Source: a bacterium | GTDB taxonomy: Bacteria; Elusimicrobiota; Elusimicrobia; UBA1565; UBA9628 | DNA: 64,000 nucleotides | Direction of reading: 5' to 3' | Assembly: GCA_021782205.1 (NCBI GenBank) | Contig: JAJXVH010000002.1 | Coordinates: 1-64,000 of the forward strand | Part shown: positions 8,601 to 17,471 of the stretch, piece after piece | Layout of the letters: each line of letters begins with the position of its first letter | Position numbering within the stretch: position 1 is the first letter of the stretch | Made by a program: the position numbers and the translations under genes | Notes under the pieces: generated by a model | Told to the model about the DNA's origin: nothing | Seen by the model: only the letters and a program-made list of their open reading frames with translations | Databases searched by the model: none

Positions 8601-10176
8601 GCGCCGCCCACAGCGGCGACGCCGCGCTGGTGCCGCCGATGGCGTTGGCGCAACTGCCGCCGACGCAGACCGCGTAGAAGGAACTGTTGGGGTCGGCGTT
8701 GAGCGAGACGTCGGGCACGTTGCGGTAGGCCGTCGAGTAGAGGGTGCCGACGCCGGATTGGTAGGAGGGAATGGGCCAATACGATCCGTTGGGTCTATCG
8801 GCGATGCCGCCGCCGCCCGCTCCGTAGTTCTGGCAGTTGGCGATGGCGCTGCCTGAACACAGGCTGCCGGGCACGCCGTTCCAGACCGTCTCGGTGATCG
8901 CCCCTCCGACCGTTCCCGAAAGGCTGGTGCCGCCCACGCCGGTGACATAGGGCTGAGAGGCGGGATCGTCGGTGACCAAGGTGTTGGTCGCGTCGATGGA
9001 ACCGGTGACGCTGGCGGCGTCATAGGCACCCTGGTCGCCCGCCGCCGAGAAGATGGACTGCCCCTGCGTCGCCATCTGCTGGAACACCGTCGCCTCCGCG
9101 CTCATGGCGGCGGTTCCTTCATCGTCCTCGTCCAAGCCCCAGGAGGTGCTGACGGCTTTCGCGGCGTCGTCGGCCGCGATCTGCGCGTAGACGTCGACGG
9201 TGGTGGAACTGGGGGCGATGTAGACGGCGATGTTGGCCGCTCCGGAAGACAGCGCCAGCGCCATGTCGATGTCGAGCGCGACCTCACCCATGCCGTTGTC
9301 CGCGCCGGTCGTCGTCTGATCGGGTTGGCCGCCGTTGAGCGTGGTGGAGTTGCACGGATCGCTCTGGTTGGGGCCGCAGAGGTTCGCCTGACCGTCGACG
9401 GCCACGGCCGTCACCGTCGAGTAGGGAGCGGAAAAAAACGTGGTCTCGTAGAGTCCCACATCAGAAGGAGCGAAGCCGTCGTATTCGACAAGCGCCATTT
9501 CCTGGCCAGCGCCGGTCAACTTTCCCGGAGTAAGTCCGTAGATCTTCTTGATGTCGACCGGAGCCAGTTCGCCGCCCGGACCAGTGCCGCCGGAAAGCGT
9601 CCTAGCACCCGCGACGCGCGCGGCGCGGCGCACGTGTGGCTTGGCCGCGCCGCGGTAGTTCGACAGTCCCATCACCGCCAGCAAATGCGGCATGAGCGAA
9701 GCCGGAATCCGGGGGTCGGATTCAGCGGCGCGGAAAATTTGTCCGTCAGGGGCGCGGTAGCGATTCAAAATCAGTCCGAACGCGCCCTGCACCGCGGCCG
9801 CCGAACCGGAAACATGGACGACCAAGTCGTTGGGCGCGGCGGAGGGCGCGACGGCAAGACCCGCCGCGCGCGCGAAGCGCTCCACCGCGCGCCGCTTGGC
9901 CGCGACGCCGAAGAGCGCGCCGAACTGCGCCGGCGTCAAAAAGCTCTTGTTGCGGGGCGCGCCCGGGCCGTAGAGCGCGGCCAGCGTCCGATCCATCTGG
10001 GCCTGGTCCAGGCGCAGGTAGAGGCTGAGCGGGACGTTTTCGTCGGAAGCCGCGCGTCCGAGGAGAGCGGACGCGCGCACGACGCGGGCCACGTGGCCGG
10101 GGAGAACGACCGACCCGGCGGCCGACGAGACGGTCGTCGCGAGAGCCAGAGCGGACGCGATGAAGACAAGCTTCAT
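5674..10176 (-). CDS. S53 (sedolisin) family peptidase with pro-domain, about seven FN3-like modules and a FlgD/T9SS-like C-terminal domain
   Basis: E/D motif GEVALDIDM; Ser motif GGTSAASPLWAAL; repeated NTTYYARA-type modules; C-terminal VKLFTLSGELVWEG...WDGHNRFGRAAASGTYLCAI. Confidence 0.88.
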   Translation of the reverse strand: MKLVFIASALALATTVSSAAGSVVLPGHVARVVRASALLGRAASDENVPLSLYLRLDQAQMDRTLAALYGPGAPRNKSFLTPAQFGALFGVAAKRRAVERFARAAGLAVAPSAAPNDLVVHVSGSAAAVQGAFGLILNRYRAPDGQIFRAAESDPRIPASLMPHLLAVMGLSNYRGAAKPHVRRAARVAGARTLSGGTGPGGELAPVDIKKIYGLTPGKLTGAGQEMALVEYDGFAPSDVGLYETTFFSAPYSTVTAVAVDGQANLCGPNQSDPCNSTTLNGGQPDQTTTGADNGMGEVALDIDMALALSSGAANIAVYIAPSSTTVDVYAQIAADDAAKAVSTSWGLDEDDEGTAAMSAEATVFQQMATQGQSIFSAAGDQGAYDAASVTGSIDATNTLVTDDPASQPYVTGVGGTSLSGTVGGAITETVWNGVPGSLCSGSAIANCQNYGAGGGGIADRPNGSYWPIPSYQSGVGTLYSTAYRNVPDVSLNADPNSSFYAVCVGGSCANAIGGTSAASPLWAALANLVNQARVAGGYSTLGFANPPLYQLAMGGGSGYAYNFNDVTSGNNGYYNAGTGYDNATGWGSFRADHLIASLSAPETVAVSGLSASTLGISSITWNWTAAANTAYNVYNATAPAQQLGSAIQPPFIRSGLAPDAAAGVIVYPTVDGIQGSAPVSLATATYAEPPTSSPVVVGYTSSATFTYAACSAPPSAQSCSGYAVLVSTDAGFTGTLYSSATPSVGLTSLTLNGLVSGIYYVKLAYANPYGFPSYGPSTTFNTNALIPASPAFSSISATAITFSWSTGGNPPGELYVAQASTAPDYSGALLTQSGTALSQTFNGLASDTSYYFRVQGSGGPFLDAGPQATVAAAPTAVSPAFVAVASTTLVVQWSANGNAADAAYEADISSYATFASFSSADVAATSAAFAGLSANTTYYARARAFGRAGAPTVYVLIGSTLTLAAPPALAAPPFTALSTGSLVAVVNPAGNPAGTRYVFQLSTSPVFATLNAALTTTATDAAFGGLLSNATFYVQVAALNSAGAQTAFSVPAATATLAAMPAAAGAPVAVSSTALALQWSTNGFAPGTSYSAAVSLTASPFTAAASSIAVGGSAVVSGLAPNTTYFAQVAAQSLSSDPNGAPSALGSGSTLAAPVAAAAFQQVFVSTLSVGWTAAAGNEGYRVDLSTSPTFATLSVSVFAPPAASSALVSGLFYDTTYYARVGTLNWQGAADYFSAAGSTTTGAPTLSTGTSGAGNLVLFLPLSPPLISLTVTIPAGAFAAGTTASAIEGFFGTPLTTLSGAGSNESAITPAGPQAAFCVSGASTCLYSGGPQPSAPVLFSVAYNPGQLPAGDAESALQLMRYDPAAGQWTIVASHDVASAHVLTAYTTHFSLFAPFFMTAATTGDLSPVQIFPQPWELGAPGSPYYANVLTFSNLPAGAQVKLFTLSGELVWEGSSSAFGVATWDGHNRFGRAAASGTYLCAISSGGTRRLRRVVLIR

Positions 10177-10210
10177 GTCGTGCGAGTCCCGGCGGCGCGC
10201 CGGCCGGTGT

Positions 10211-10894
10211 TTAATCCAATTTTTCGGCGGAGATCAGGCCCAGATCGATGCCCTTGACGACGGCCTCGGTGCGGTTGGACGCGCCCAGCTTCTGGAACAT
10301 GCTGTTGAGGTGGTTCTTGACCGTCTTGACGCTGCACTCGAGAGCCGCCGCGATCTCCTTGTTGGACTGCCCGCGGCCGAGCAAAGCCAGGACCTTGATC
10401 TCGGTCTTGGTCAGCGCCACGATGGAGCCCGGGCTGCCGCCCGCGCCGATGTTGCGCAGGCCGTCGATGAGCTTGCTCATCACGGGCTGGGGGATCATCA
10501 CGCCCTGGTTGGCGAAGGTCTTGAGCGCGTTGACCAGTTCCGCGGCCGGCAGCATTTTGGACAGATAGCCGTTGGCGCCGGCCTGGATGGCCTCCATCAC
10601 GTGCGCCTCGTCCTCGTAGCCGGACAGGATCAGCACGTTCGTGTTCGGGCACTCCTTGTGAATCTGGCGCGTGGCCTCGATGCCGTCCATGTGCGGCAGC
10701 TTGATATCAAGGAGGATCACGTTGGGCTTGAGCTTCTTGACCAGGCGCAGCGCGTCGCGCCCGTCGGCGGCCTCGCCGATGACCGAGATATTTTTCTCGT
10801 CGCTGAGCAGGTCCTTGATGCCCTCGCGGAACAACGTCTGGTCGTCCGCGATGACGACCGTGATCTTCTTCGCCGCCGTTTTCGCCTTGGCCAC
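10211..10894 (-). CDS. NarL/FixJ-family response regulator (receiver + LuxR-type HTH)
   Basis: VVIADDQTLFREG, VILLDIKLPHMDG, LTKTEIKVLALLGRGQSNKEIAAALECSVKTVKNH; GTG start at 10894 with upstream AAGGAG. Confidence 0.92.
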   Translation of the reverse strand: MAKAKTAAKKITVVIADDQTLFREGIKDLLSDEKNISVIGEAADGRDALRLVKKLKPNVILLDIKLPHMDGIEATRQIHKECPNTNVLILSGYEDEAHVMEAIQAGANGYLSKMLPAAELVNALKTFANQGVMIPQPVMSKLIDGLRNIGAGGSPGSIVALTKTEIKVLALLGRGQSNKEIAAALECSVKTVKNHLNSMFQKLGASNRTEAVVKGIDLGLISAEKLD

Positions 10895-10979
10895 GCGTGG
10901 TCTCCTTGTACTCTGCCGCTGATGACGACGCGCGATCATACATAATTTCGCGCCGCGCTGGCCCCGCGACGCGCGCTTG

Positions 10980-10988
10980 TGCTAAAAT
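10980..10988 (+). promoter_or_regulatory. Extended -10 element TGCTAAAAT upstream of tRNA-Met
   Basis: TGnTANNNT match 14 nt before the tRNA. Confidence 0.5.
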
Positions 10989-11002
10989 GCCCCCGGCTTT
11001 TC

Positions 11003-11074
11003 GGCGCGGTAGCTCAGTGGTAGAGCGGAGGTTTCATAAGCCTCATGTCGGCAGTTCGATCCTGCCCCGCGCCA
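11003..11074 (+). tRNA. tRNA-Met (anticodon CAT)
   Basis: GGCGCGG/CCGCGCC acceptor, D-arm GCTCAGTGGTAGAGC, anticodon arm GAGGT-TTCATAA-GCCTC, T-arm GGCAGTTCGATCCTGCC; CCA not encoded. Confidence 0.95.
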
Positions 11075-11085
11075 ATCTTCGTAAG

Positions 11086-11121
11086 ACCCGCGGACATTGA
11101 TCCAGATCAATGTCCGCGGGT
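11086..11121. repeat. Perfect 17-bp inverted repeat (ACCCGCGGACATTGATC-CA-GATCAATGTCCGCGGGT)
   Basis: Read directly; no T-tract on the + side. Confidence 0.85.
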
Positions 11122-11178
11122 TCCGCTTTCGGTCTAATGCGTCGACTTTCACCACACATTCCGCGCGGAGGAATTCCG

Positions 11179-11361
11179 ATGGCCGAGACCCTCGTCGTCG
11201 TCAGCAAGGTCAAGAAGCTCGTGAAGGACGCCGGGCTGCGCACCGGCGGAGACTACGTCGACGCGCTGTCCGCCAAAATCGCCGGCATGATCACCGCCTC
11301 GGTGCAGAAAGTGCAGGCCGACGGCAAGAAAAAGACCCTGAGCGCCGAAGACCTTCTTTAA
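11179..11361 (+). CDS. Bacterial histone-fold protein (60 aa, Bd0055/HBb-like)
   Basis: MAETLVVVSKVKKLVKDAGLRTGGDYVDALSAKIAGMITASVQKVQADGKKKTLSAEDLL; GKKKTLSAEDL matches the histone L2/alpha-3 pattern; GGAGG SD upstream. Confidence 0.7.
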   Translation: MAETLVVVSKVKKLVKDAGLRTGGDYVDALSAKIAGMITASVQKVQADGKKKTLSAEDLL

Positions 11362-11373
11362 AAAGACGGCCTG

Positions 11374-12372
11374 ATGCCCACCTTTCGGGACTTCATGGAG
11401 TCGGCCCTCTATGACCGCGACACGGGCTTTTACACCGTGCGCGAAAAGACCGCCGATTTCTACACCGCCCCGGAGCTGCACCCCGCGTTCGGCGCCGTGG
11501 TGGCCGACCGTGTCGCCGCGCTCCTGCGCCGCGCGCGCGCGGCCAATCCCCGCGCGCGCCTGAGCCTGGTCGAGGCCGGCGCCGGCGACGGTACGCTGGC
11601 CGCGCAGATGGTCAGAAGACTGCGCGAGGGCCACGGCGACGTCGCCGCGGATCTGAGCGTCGTTCTGGTGGAACGCTCGCGCCGCGACCTGACCGAGGCG
11701 GCGCGCCGCGTCACCGCGTTCGGCCTGCCCGTCGACGCCTGCACCGGCCTGGACCGTCTGCCCGCCTTCACCGGCGTGCTGGTCTCCAACGAGCTGATCG
11801 ACGCCCTGCCCGCGCACCTGCTGGTCAAGAGCGGCGGAAAAATGCGCGAGTTGTACGTCGACGAGGGCCGCGAAGCGATCGGCCCGCTCTCGACGCCCGA
11901 GCTGGCCGCGGCCGCCGACACGATCGCCCCCGCTCTGGAAGAGGGGGGACGTCACGCCGTCAGCCTGGAGGCGCGCCTCTGGATGACGGAGGCCGCCCGG
12001 CGCCTTTCGTCGGGCTTCATCGTCACGTTCGATTACGGCAAGCGTTTTTCAGACCTCACGCCCAACGTCCCGCGCGCCTACCGCGCCCACCGTCTGGAGT
12101 CCGACCTGATCGAAGCGCCCGGCACGAAGGACCTCACCGTGCCCGCGGACTTCGGCGCGCTCATCGACGCCGGCGCCGCGGCGGGGCTGGAGCTTGAGAA
12201 CTACGAGAGCCTCTCGCGCTTTTTGATCGACGGCGGCATCGAGCGCTGGCTTGCCGCCGCGGCCGGCGACGGCCCCGAGGCGTACGCCGAGCGCGCCCGC
12301 CTGAAGACTTTGTTCCACCCCGAGGGGATGGGCGAGGCCTTCAAGGTTCTTATACAGAGGAAAGCGATATGA
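11374..12372 (+). CDS. SAM-dependent methyltransferase, MidA/NDUFAF7 family (COG1565-like)
   Basis: YTAPELHPAFGAVVADRV, VEAGAGDGTLAAQMVRRL, SNELIDALPAHL. Confidence 0.82.
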   Translation: MPTFRDFMESALYDRDTGFYTVREKTADFYTAPELHPAFGAVVADRVAALLRRARAANPRARLSLVEAGAGDGTLAAQMVRRLREGHGDVAADLSVVLVERSRRDLTEAARRVTAFGLPVDACTGLDRLPAFTGVLVSNELIDALPAHLLVKSGGKMRELYVDEGREAIGPLSTPELAAAADTIAPALEEGGRHAVSLEARLWMTEAARRLSSGFIVTFDYGKRFSDLTPNVPRAYRAHRLESDLIEAPGTKDLTVPADFGALIDAGAAAGLELENYESLSRFLIDGGIERWLAAAAGDGPEAYAERARLKTLFHPEGMGEAFKVLIQRKAI

Positions 12373-12725
12373 TGAACGCCTACGCCGTGGTGTTCGCCTT
12401 CGTGATCGTCGGCGTCGGCTTCGCCGCGGTCACGCTTCTGGCCGCCAAGGTTCTGCGCCCGAGCGTGCCCTACGCGCGCAAGGAAAGCACCTACGAGTGC
12501 GGCATCCCCGCCACGGGCTCAAGCGAAGTCAAGCTCAACATCCGTTTTCACACGTACGCGCTCTTGTTCGTGCTGTTTGACGTGGAGGTTCTCTACGTCT
12601 TCCCGTGGGCGGTCGTCTCACGCGGATTGGGCGCGCCGGCCCTCGTGGAAATGGGAGCGTTCTTGGCGATCCTGGCGCTGGGGCTGGCGTTCGCCTGGCG
12701 CAAGGGCGCGCTGAGCTGGGAGTAA
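12369..12725 (+). CDS. nuoA: NADH-quinone oxidoreductase subunit A
   Basis: YECGIPATGSSEVKLNIRFHTYALLFVLFDVEVLYVFPWA. Confidence 0.97.
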   Translation: MMNAYAVVFAFVIVGVGFAAVTLLAAKVLRPSVPYARKESTYECGIPATGSSEVKLNIRFHTYALLFVLFDVEVLYVFPWAVVSRGLGAPALVEMGAFLAILALGLAFAWRKGALSWE

Positions 12726-12728
12726 GAC

Positions 12729-13280
12729 ATGGGCATGATACTTGAGAAGCTGCCGGGACTGACGAAGGGACTGCCGGGCGGGGAGCTGGTGCTGACCACC
12801 GCCGATTATCTCATCGACCTGGGCCGACGCCAGTCGATGTGGCCCATGACCTTCGGCCTGGCCTGCTGCGCTATCGAGATGATGGCCTCCTACGCCTCGC
12901 GCCTGGACTTCGACCGCATGGGCGTCATCCCGCGCGCCAGCCCCCGACAGGCCGACGTCATGATCGTGGCCGGCACCGTCTGCAAGAAGATGGCCGACCC
13001 GATCCTTGAAATCTACCACCAGATGCCCGAGCCGCGCTTCGTCATCTCCATGGGCTCCTGCGCCAACTGCGGCGGCCCCTACTATGACTCGTATTCCGTG
13101 GTGAAAGGCGTGGACCGCATCGTGCCCGTGGACGTCTACATCGCCGGCTGTCCGCCGCGGCCCGAGGCGCTTCAGTACGCGGTGATCAAGCTCCAGGAAA
13201 AGATCAAGCGTATGTCGCTGGCCAAGGAAGGCCTGGCCACGCCGCAGATGGAGAAGGGCAGCCGCCCGTTCGGAGCCTAG
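12729..13280 (+). CDS. nuoB: NADH-quinone oxidoreductase subunit B
   Basis: N2-cluster ligands [40 protein letters not shown]. Confidence 0.97.
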   Translation: MGMILEKLPGLTKGLPGGELVLTTADYLIDLGRRQSMWPMTFGLACCAIEMMASYASRLDFDRMGVIPRASPRQADVMIVAGTVCKKMADPILEIYHQMPEPRFVISMGSCANCGGPYYDSYSVVKGVDRIVPVDVYIAGCPPRPEALQYAVIKLQEKIKRMSLAKEGLATPQMEKGSRPFGA

Positions 13281-13282
13281 CC

Positions 13283-13849
13283 ATGACCCAGGACGAACTC
13301 TTCGCCAAGATCGCGGCGCGTTTTCCAAAAATCGAGAAGGCCGCGGTGCCGGTCAAGGACTATCTGACCGTGCGCCTACCTTCAAAGGACGATCTCCTGC
13401 CGCTGGCGCAGTGGCTCAAGACGTCGGGCTTCGACTACCTGGACATGCTCACCGGCACGGACTTCCTCGGACCCGTGGACATGAAGGGCTACATCCGCCA
13501 GCAGAACTTCAACGTGTTCCTGCCCGACGGCGCCACGCCGGAAATCGAGTCGGCCGCCACTCCCGGCTACGCCTATAAGCCCGTCCTCGACCTGCTCTGG
13601 TCGTTCGTGTCGATCAAGGAGCGTGCGCGTGTGATCGTCAAGCTGGAGGTGCCGCGCGACGCGGCCCGCGTTCCCAGCTTGGCGGGACTGTTCAAGACCG
13701 CCGACTGGCAGGAGCGCGAGACGTTCGACCTGCTGGGCGTGACCTATGAGGGCCATCCGAACCTGGTGAAGATCCTCACCCCCGATTTCCTGCAGGGCCA
13801 TCCCCTGCGCAAGGATTACGCGCACGTCAAGGACCGCTTCGATGACTGA
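13283..13849 (+). CDS. nuoC: NADH-quinone oxidoreductase subunit C
   Basis: [38 protein letters not shown]. Confidence 0.95.
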   Translation: MTQDELFAKIAARFPKIEKAAVPVKDYLTVRLPSKDDLLPLAQWLKTSGFDYLDMLTGTDFLGPVDMKGYIRQQNFNVFLPDGATPEIESAATPGYAYKPVLDLLWSFVSIKERARVIVKLEVPRDAARVPSLAGLFKTADWQERETFDLLGVTYEGHPNLVKILTPDFLQGHPLRKDYAHVKDRFDD

Positions 13850-13893
13850 GCCTCGCGATGTAATGGTCGCGTCCATCGCCTTGGGAGGCGACC

Positions 13894-15009
13894 ATGACTA
13901 ACGCCGCCGAATTGAAGACGGACCAGCTCTTCATCAACATGGGTCCCCAGCACCCGTCCACGCACGGCGTGCTGCGCATCGGCCTGACCATCGAAGGCGA
14001 GGTCATCGTCAAGGCCGTGCCGGACATCGGCTACCTGCACCGCGGCACGGAGAAGCTGGCCGAGGTGCGCAACTACCACCACTGCGTCGTGCTGACCGAC
14101 CGCTGGGACTACGTCTCGGCCATGCCCAACAACCTGGTCTTCTGCCTGTCGGCCGAGAAGCTCATGGGGCTCAAGGTGCCGCCGCGCGCCGACGCCCTGC
14201 GCGTGATCTCCTGCGAGCTCAACCGCATCGCCAGCCACCTCCTGTTCTTCGGCACCTACGGCATCGACACGGGCGCGTTCACGCCGTTTCTCTACGCGTT
14301 TCGCGAGCGCGAGATGGTGCTGGACCTCTTCGAGATGCTCTGCGGCGCGCGCCTGACCTACAACTACATCCGCCTGGGCGGCGTGATGGTGGACGCCTCG
14401 CCCGAGTGGCGGACGCGGCTGGCGGAGTTCGTGGAGTATTTCAAGCCGCGCCTGGACGAATACGACACTTTGCTCTCCTTCAACCCCATCTTCATGGCGC
14501 GCACCCAGGGCGTGGGACGGCTCAGCGCCGAGGAAGCCGTCAACTGGGGGCTGTCCGGCCCCAACCTGCGCGCCTCCGGCGTGGACTACGACGTGCGCAA
14601 GCACGACCCCTACTGCGGCTACGAGAACTATGAATTCGAGGTGCCGTTGGGCGCCGAGGGCTCGTGCTGGGACCGCTACTTCTGCCGCGTGCGCGAGATG
14701 CGCCAATCCGTGCGCATCATCGAGCAAGCCTTGGCCAAACTGCCCGAAGGCCCCACCATGGCCACGGGCGTGGCCAAGATCCCCAAGCCCGCGGCCGGCG
14801 AGGCCTACGCGCACGTCGAGGCCTCGCGCGGCGAACTGGGCATCTACCTGGTCAGCGACGGCGGCATTTCGCCCTTCCGCATGCACGTGCGCGCGCCGTC
14901 GTTCGTGAACCTGGCGATGCTTGAGAAGACCCTCGTCGGCATGAAGGTGGCCGACGTGATCGCCGTGCTGGGCTCGATCGACATCGTGCTCGGCGAGGTG
15001 GACCGATGA
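13894..15009 (+). CDS. nuoD: NADH-quinone oxidoreductase subunit D
   Basis: NMGPQHPSTHGVLR, GYLHRGTEKLAE, C-terminal GSIDIVLGEVDR. Confidence 0.97.
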   Translation: MTNAAELKTDQLFINMGPQHPSTHGVLRIGLTIEGEVIVKAVPDIGYLHRGTEKLAEVRNYHHCVVLTDRWDYVSAMPNNLVFCLSAEKLMGLKVPPRADALRVISCELNRIASHLLFFGTYGIDTGAFTPFLYAFREREMVLDLFEMLCGARLTYNYIRLGGVMVDASPEWRTRLAEFVEYFKPRLDEYDTLLSFNPIFMARTQGVGRLSAEEAVNWGLSGPNLRASGVDYDVRKHDPYCGYENYEFEVPLGAEGSCWDRYFCRVREMRQSVRIIEQALAKLPEGPTMATGVAKIPKPAAGEAYAHVEASRGELGIYLVSDGGISPFRMHVRAPSFVNLAMLEKTLVGMKVADVIAVLGSIDIVLGEVDR

Positions 15010-16454
15010 GCGAAGCCCCCGAGCCGAAAAAGAATTCCGAGCCCGCCGCGGCCCCCGCGCCCGCCGCCGCGCCGGACGCCGCCCCGGTCCCTGCCGCCGC
15101 GGGCGCGGCCGCGCCCGCCGCGCCCAAGCCGGCCGCCAAACCCGCGCCCGTCAAGGTGCCGCTGCCCGACCCGGTGCTCAACCGCAGAGACGGCCGCCTG
15201 CTGGAAGATCGTTTCGCGACCTGGCCCCAGCCGATTTTCGATTCCAAATGGTCGCGCCCCAGCTACCGCATGGGCGCGGGCCTGCTCGCGGGCATCTTCC
15301 TCGGCTTCGCCGTTCTGGGTATCCTCGTCGGGGAGTTGTCGAAGTGGGGGGATCTAGCCTACGGCCTGCTCGGTCGATTGGTGGACTTCGCCGGGCCGCG
15401 TCTGCTGGGTCATCCTCTGCCAGCCGCGACGACCGACGTGGTGTGGATCGCGATCAAGGTTCTGATCGTGCTGCACGTGATCCTGCTCAACGGCCTGTGG
15501 TCGATCTGGTGGGAACGCAAGATCTCCGCGCATATTCAATCGCGCGTGGGCCCCACGTACGCGGGCAGCCCCAAAGGCTGGAACTTCCACGGCTGGGCGC
15601 AGACCGCCATCGACGGCATCAAGCTCCTCTTGAAGGAGGACATCACGCCCGCCGCCGCCGACGCGCCGGTGCATGCGCTGGCTCCAGCCATCGTGGTGGT
15701 CCCCTGCGTCATCGCCTTCGCGCCCGTGCTCTTTGGCCGTGAATTGGCGGCCGCGAGCCTGGACATCGGCACGCTCTATATTTTCGCGTTCGCGGGCATT
15801 TCCGTGATCGGCGTGGTGATGGCGGGCTGGGCGTCGGGCAACAAGTATTCCCTTCTGGGCGGCCTGCGGGCCGCCGCGCAGATCGTCAGCTACGAACTGC
15901 CGCGCGGCTTCTCCATCGTGCCGGTGCTGATGTTCGCGGGCTCGCTCGACTTGGCGGTCATCGCCAAGGCGCAGGAAGGCTACTGGTGGGGGGTGGTGCC
16001 GCGCTGGTTCGTCTTCTATCCGGTGGTGGGCCAACTGGCGTTCGCCATTTTCCTTATCGCGTCCATCGCGGAGACCAACCGCGTGCCTTTCGACATTCCC
16101 GAAGCCGAGTCGGAGCTGGTGGGCGGCTTCCACACGGAATACTCCGGAATGAAGTGGTCGATCTTCTTCCTGACCGAGTACGGCTACGTCCTGCTCGGCT
16201 CCTTCCTGCTGGCCACGTTTTTCTTGGGCGGCGGCGCTTCTCCCATAAACGCCGTGCCGTTCACGTCCATTCCCAGCTGGCTGTGGATGCTGGGCAAGGC
16301 CATGCTGATGATGTTCACCTTCCTCTGGGTGCGCTGGACCCTGCCGCGCTTTCGCGTCGACCAGCTGATGGACTTCTGCTGGAAGTTCCTCCTGCCGTGG
16401 TCGTTTGCGAACATCGCGCTGGCGGGAATTCTCCTGGCGCTCCGGCACAAGTGA
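15006..16454 (+). CDS. nuoH: NADH-quinone oxidoreductase subunit H with Ala/Pro-rich N-terminal extension
   Basis: WERKISAHIQSRVGPTYAG, ETNRVPFDIPEAESELVGGFHTEYSGMKW. Confidence 0.95.
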   Translation: MSEAPEPKKNSEPAAAPAPAAAPDAAPVPAAAGAAAPAAPKPAAKPAPVKVPLPDPVLNRRDGRLLEDRFATWPQPIFDSKWSRPSYRMGAGLLAGIFLGFAVLGILVGELSKWGDLAYGLLGRLVDFAGPRLLGHPLPAATTDVVWIAIKVLIVLHVILLNGLWSIWWERKISAHIQSRVGPTYAGSPKGWNFHGWAQTAIDGIKLLLKEDITPAAADAPVHALAPAIVVVPCVIAFAPVLFGRELAAASLDIGTLYIFAFAGISVIGVVMAGWASGNKYSLLGGLRAAAQIVSYELPRGFSIVPVLMFAGSLDLAVIAKAQEGYWWGVVPRWFVFYPVVGQLAFAIFLIASIAETNRVPFDIPEAESELVGGFHTEYSGMKWSIFFLTEYGYVLLGSFLLATFFLGGGASPINAVPFTSIPSWLWMLGKAMLMMFTFLWVRWTLPRFRVDQLMDFCWKFLLPWSFANIALAGILLALRHK

Positions 16455-16461
16455 GGATGCA

Positions 16462-16974
16462 ATGATCTCCTATTTCACGGCGATCTGGCGCAACACCAAG
16501 GCGATCCTCCAAGGCCACTGGATCACCTTGCGCTACATGTTCAAGCCGTCCGTCACCATCCACTACCCCGACGAGAAGCTGGTGCCTTTCGAGAAATACC
16601 GCGGCGCCCTGCTCTTCGACGCCGGCGTCTGCATCTCCTGCAACCTGTGCGTGAAGGCCTGCCCGTCCAACTGCATCCAGCTGGAGAACGCCAAGAACGA
16701 GGCCGGCAAGAAGGTCGCGAAGGTGGACTGGTATTCCATCGACTTCGGCAAGTGCAACTTCTGCCGCCTCTGCGAGGAGGCCTGCCCCACCAAGCCGCGG
16801 TCCGTCTGGCATTCCCTGGACTACGAGGTGATCTTCACCAAGCGCGACGAGATGGTGCGCTGCTGGAAGAAGGACTTCCCGTTCGCCGGGAAATACTGGG
16901 ACACGGCGGCCAAGGACTTTTTAGAGCCCGAGGGGCAGATTCACATCCACGACGTGCAACCGCGCCGGAACTAA
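16462..16974 (+). CDS. nuoI: NADH-quinone oxidoreductase subunit I (2x[4Fe-4S])
   Basis: CISCNLCVKACPSNCIQ and CNFCRLCEEACPTKP. Confidence 0.96.
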   Translation: MISYFTAIWRNTKAILQGHWITLRYMFKPSVTIHYPDEKLVPFEKYRGALLFDAGVCISCNLCVKACPSNCIQLENAKNEAGKKVAKVDWYSIDFGKCNFCRLCEEACPTKPRSVWHSLDYEVIFTKRDEMVRCWKKDFPFAGKYWDTAAKDFLEPEGQIHIHDVQPRRN

Positions 16975-16976
16975 TC

Positions 16977-17471
16977 ATGCTTGAACACTTCGTCTTTTAC
17001 TCGTTGGCGGCCGTGGTCCTGCTTTCGGCCTTGGCCGTGGTGACGCTCAAGAACACCGTGCACTCCTCGCTGATGCTGGGCCTGTCCCTGGCGGGCGTGG
17101 CGGGTCTCTACGCGGCGCTGGGCGCGGACTTCCTGTTTGCCGCGCAGATCATGGTCTACGTCAGCGGCATCGCGGTCTTGGTGATGTTCGTGGTCATGCT
17201 CCTGGGACGCGCCAGCGACCTGCACCTGCGCCAGGTCAACGAGTATTGGGTCGCGGCGCTGGCCGTCTGCGGCGTGGCCGGCGTCGGCCTGCTGCGCCTG
17301 GCCGGCGCGCGCTCGGGCACGCTGTCGGCCGCACCCGCCCATCCCGCCACGCAGGCCCTCGGCCGCCTCTTCTTGGGCGAGTACCTGCTGCCCTTCGAGC
17401 TGGTCTCCCTGCTTCTGCTCGCCGCTCTGCTGGGCGCCGTGTTCTTCACCCACAAGGAGTCCGCCTCATGA
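16977..17471 (+). CDS. nuoJ: NADH-quinone oxidoreductase subunit J
   Basis: Membrane protein with [49 protein letters not shown]; operon position. Confidence 0.93.
   Translation: MLEHFVFYSLAAVVLLSALAVVTLKNTVHSSLMLGLSLAGVAGLYAALGADFLFAAQIMVYVSGIAVLVMFVVMLLGRASDLHLRQVNEYWVAALAVCGVAGVGLLRLAGARSGTLSAAPAHPATQALGRLFLGEYLLPFELVSLLLLAALLGAVFFTHKESAS

Noticed and set aside
5770-8856. 1028-aa + strand ORF opposite the S53 gene
   Set aside because: Arg/Gly-rich shadow ORF in high-GC DNA; the minus strand has clear peptidase and FN3 motifs
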